Origin: Arthrobacter methylotrophus
GTDB lineage: Bacteria; Actinomycetota; Actinomycetes; Actinomycetales; Micrococcaceae
Assembly (NCBI RefSeq): GCF_039539965.1
Contig: NZ_BAABED010000001.1
Span: forward strand, 4,712,001 to 4,776,000
Reading direction: 5' to 3'
DNA: 64,000 nucleotides
Below the pieces are notes generated by a model that saw nothing but the letters and a program-made list of their open reading frames with translations, ran no database searches and was not told the origin of the DNA. Positions 60,363 to 64,000 of the stretch are shown here, piece by piece; position 1 is the first letter of the stretch, and each line of letters opens with the position of its first letter. A program made the position numbers and the translations under genes.

Positions 60363-64000
<3,638 letters not shown>

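Overview
This is a 64 kb stretch of a high-GC actinobacterial chromosome. Gene content and style (leaderless genes, GTG/TTG starts, ATGA/GTGA overlaps, a c-di-AMP riboswitch, a GerW-type protein, DUF4383, GluQRS, Pro/Ala-rich single-span proteins) fit the Micrococcaceae, most likely Arthrobacter in the broad sense (Arthrobacter, Pseudarthrobacter, Paenarthrobacter). The genus is an inference from style; no rRNA is present to confirm it. Most of the window reads as ordinary chromosome. The exceptions are a defence island at the right edge, a hipBA module, and decayed patches at about 28.2 kb, 32.6 kb and 40.9 kb.

Layout. 1-5.5 kb: truncated GerMN-type lipoprotein, FMN reductase with divergent TetR, Gfo/Idh/MocA oxidoreductase, and a Pro-rich secreted protein next to an ECF sigma factor and its membrane partner. 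5.6-12.2 kb: alanine dehydrogenase with divergent PucR regulator, a c-di-AMP riboswitch ahead of a Pro-rich membrane protein, an excisionase-like protein, and a TetR/glutaryl-CoA-dehydrogenase-like pair. 12.4-18.2 kb: sugar PTS block, with ptsI divergent from a TetR gene that is followed by mtlA (EIICBA) and mtlD; this imports mannitol and passes it to fructose 6-phosphate. 18.3-26.8 kb: transporters (CycA-like, three MFS), GNAT, MarR, RraA-like, TetR. 27-28.2 kb: malic enzyme with a near-consensus DasR/NagR (dre) site upstream. 28.7-32.7 kb: lipoprotein, adaptor, ABC ATPase, permease, and a response regulator cut off after its receiver domain. 32.9-42.6 kb: DUF4383, TPR-like, GerW-like, LysE with divergent Lrp, second Lrp, GluQRS, quinone oxidoreductase, serine hydrolase, HD protein, hipBA. 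42.8-51 kb: Pyr4-like membrane protein, GNAT-AAA+ fusion, FAH hydrolase, and an Asn/Asp catabolic run (GntR, asparaginase, aspA, permease). 51.2-60.1 kb: 2H phosphoesterase, glycosyltransferase, UDG-like, S4 protein, aldo/keto reductase, flavin reductase, YchJ, a 650-residue acyl-CoA dehydrogenase and small membrane proteins. 60.4-64 kb: jetA, jetB and the start of jetC, a type I Wadjet-like plasmid-defence operon that runs off the window.

The most unusual non-coding signal is a set of intergenic repeats, mostly at 3' ends and convergent junctions. (i) Two arrays (12.2 and 18.2 kb) are built of a roughly 12-nt word, GACSCTCSYKCA-like, repeated at exact 32-nt steps; units on the two strands face each other around a dyad. 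(ii) Three copies of a 66-nt near-palindrome lie at 22.26, 45.96 and 56.37 kb; its end sequence supplies the last codons and stop of two unrelated genes. (iii) A related-looking 65-nt palindrome lies at 3.22 kb. (iv) A 19-bp tandem repeat lies at 43.5 kb. I do not recognise these as named families.
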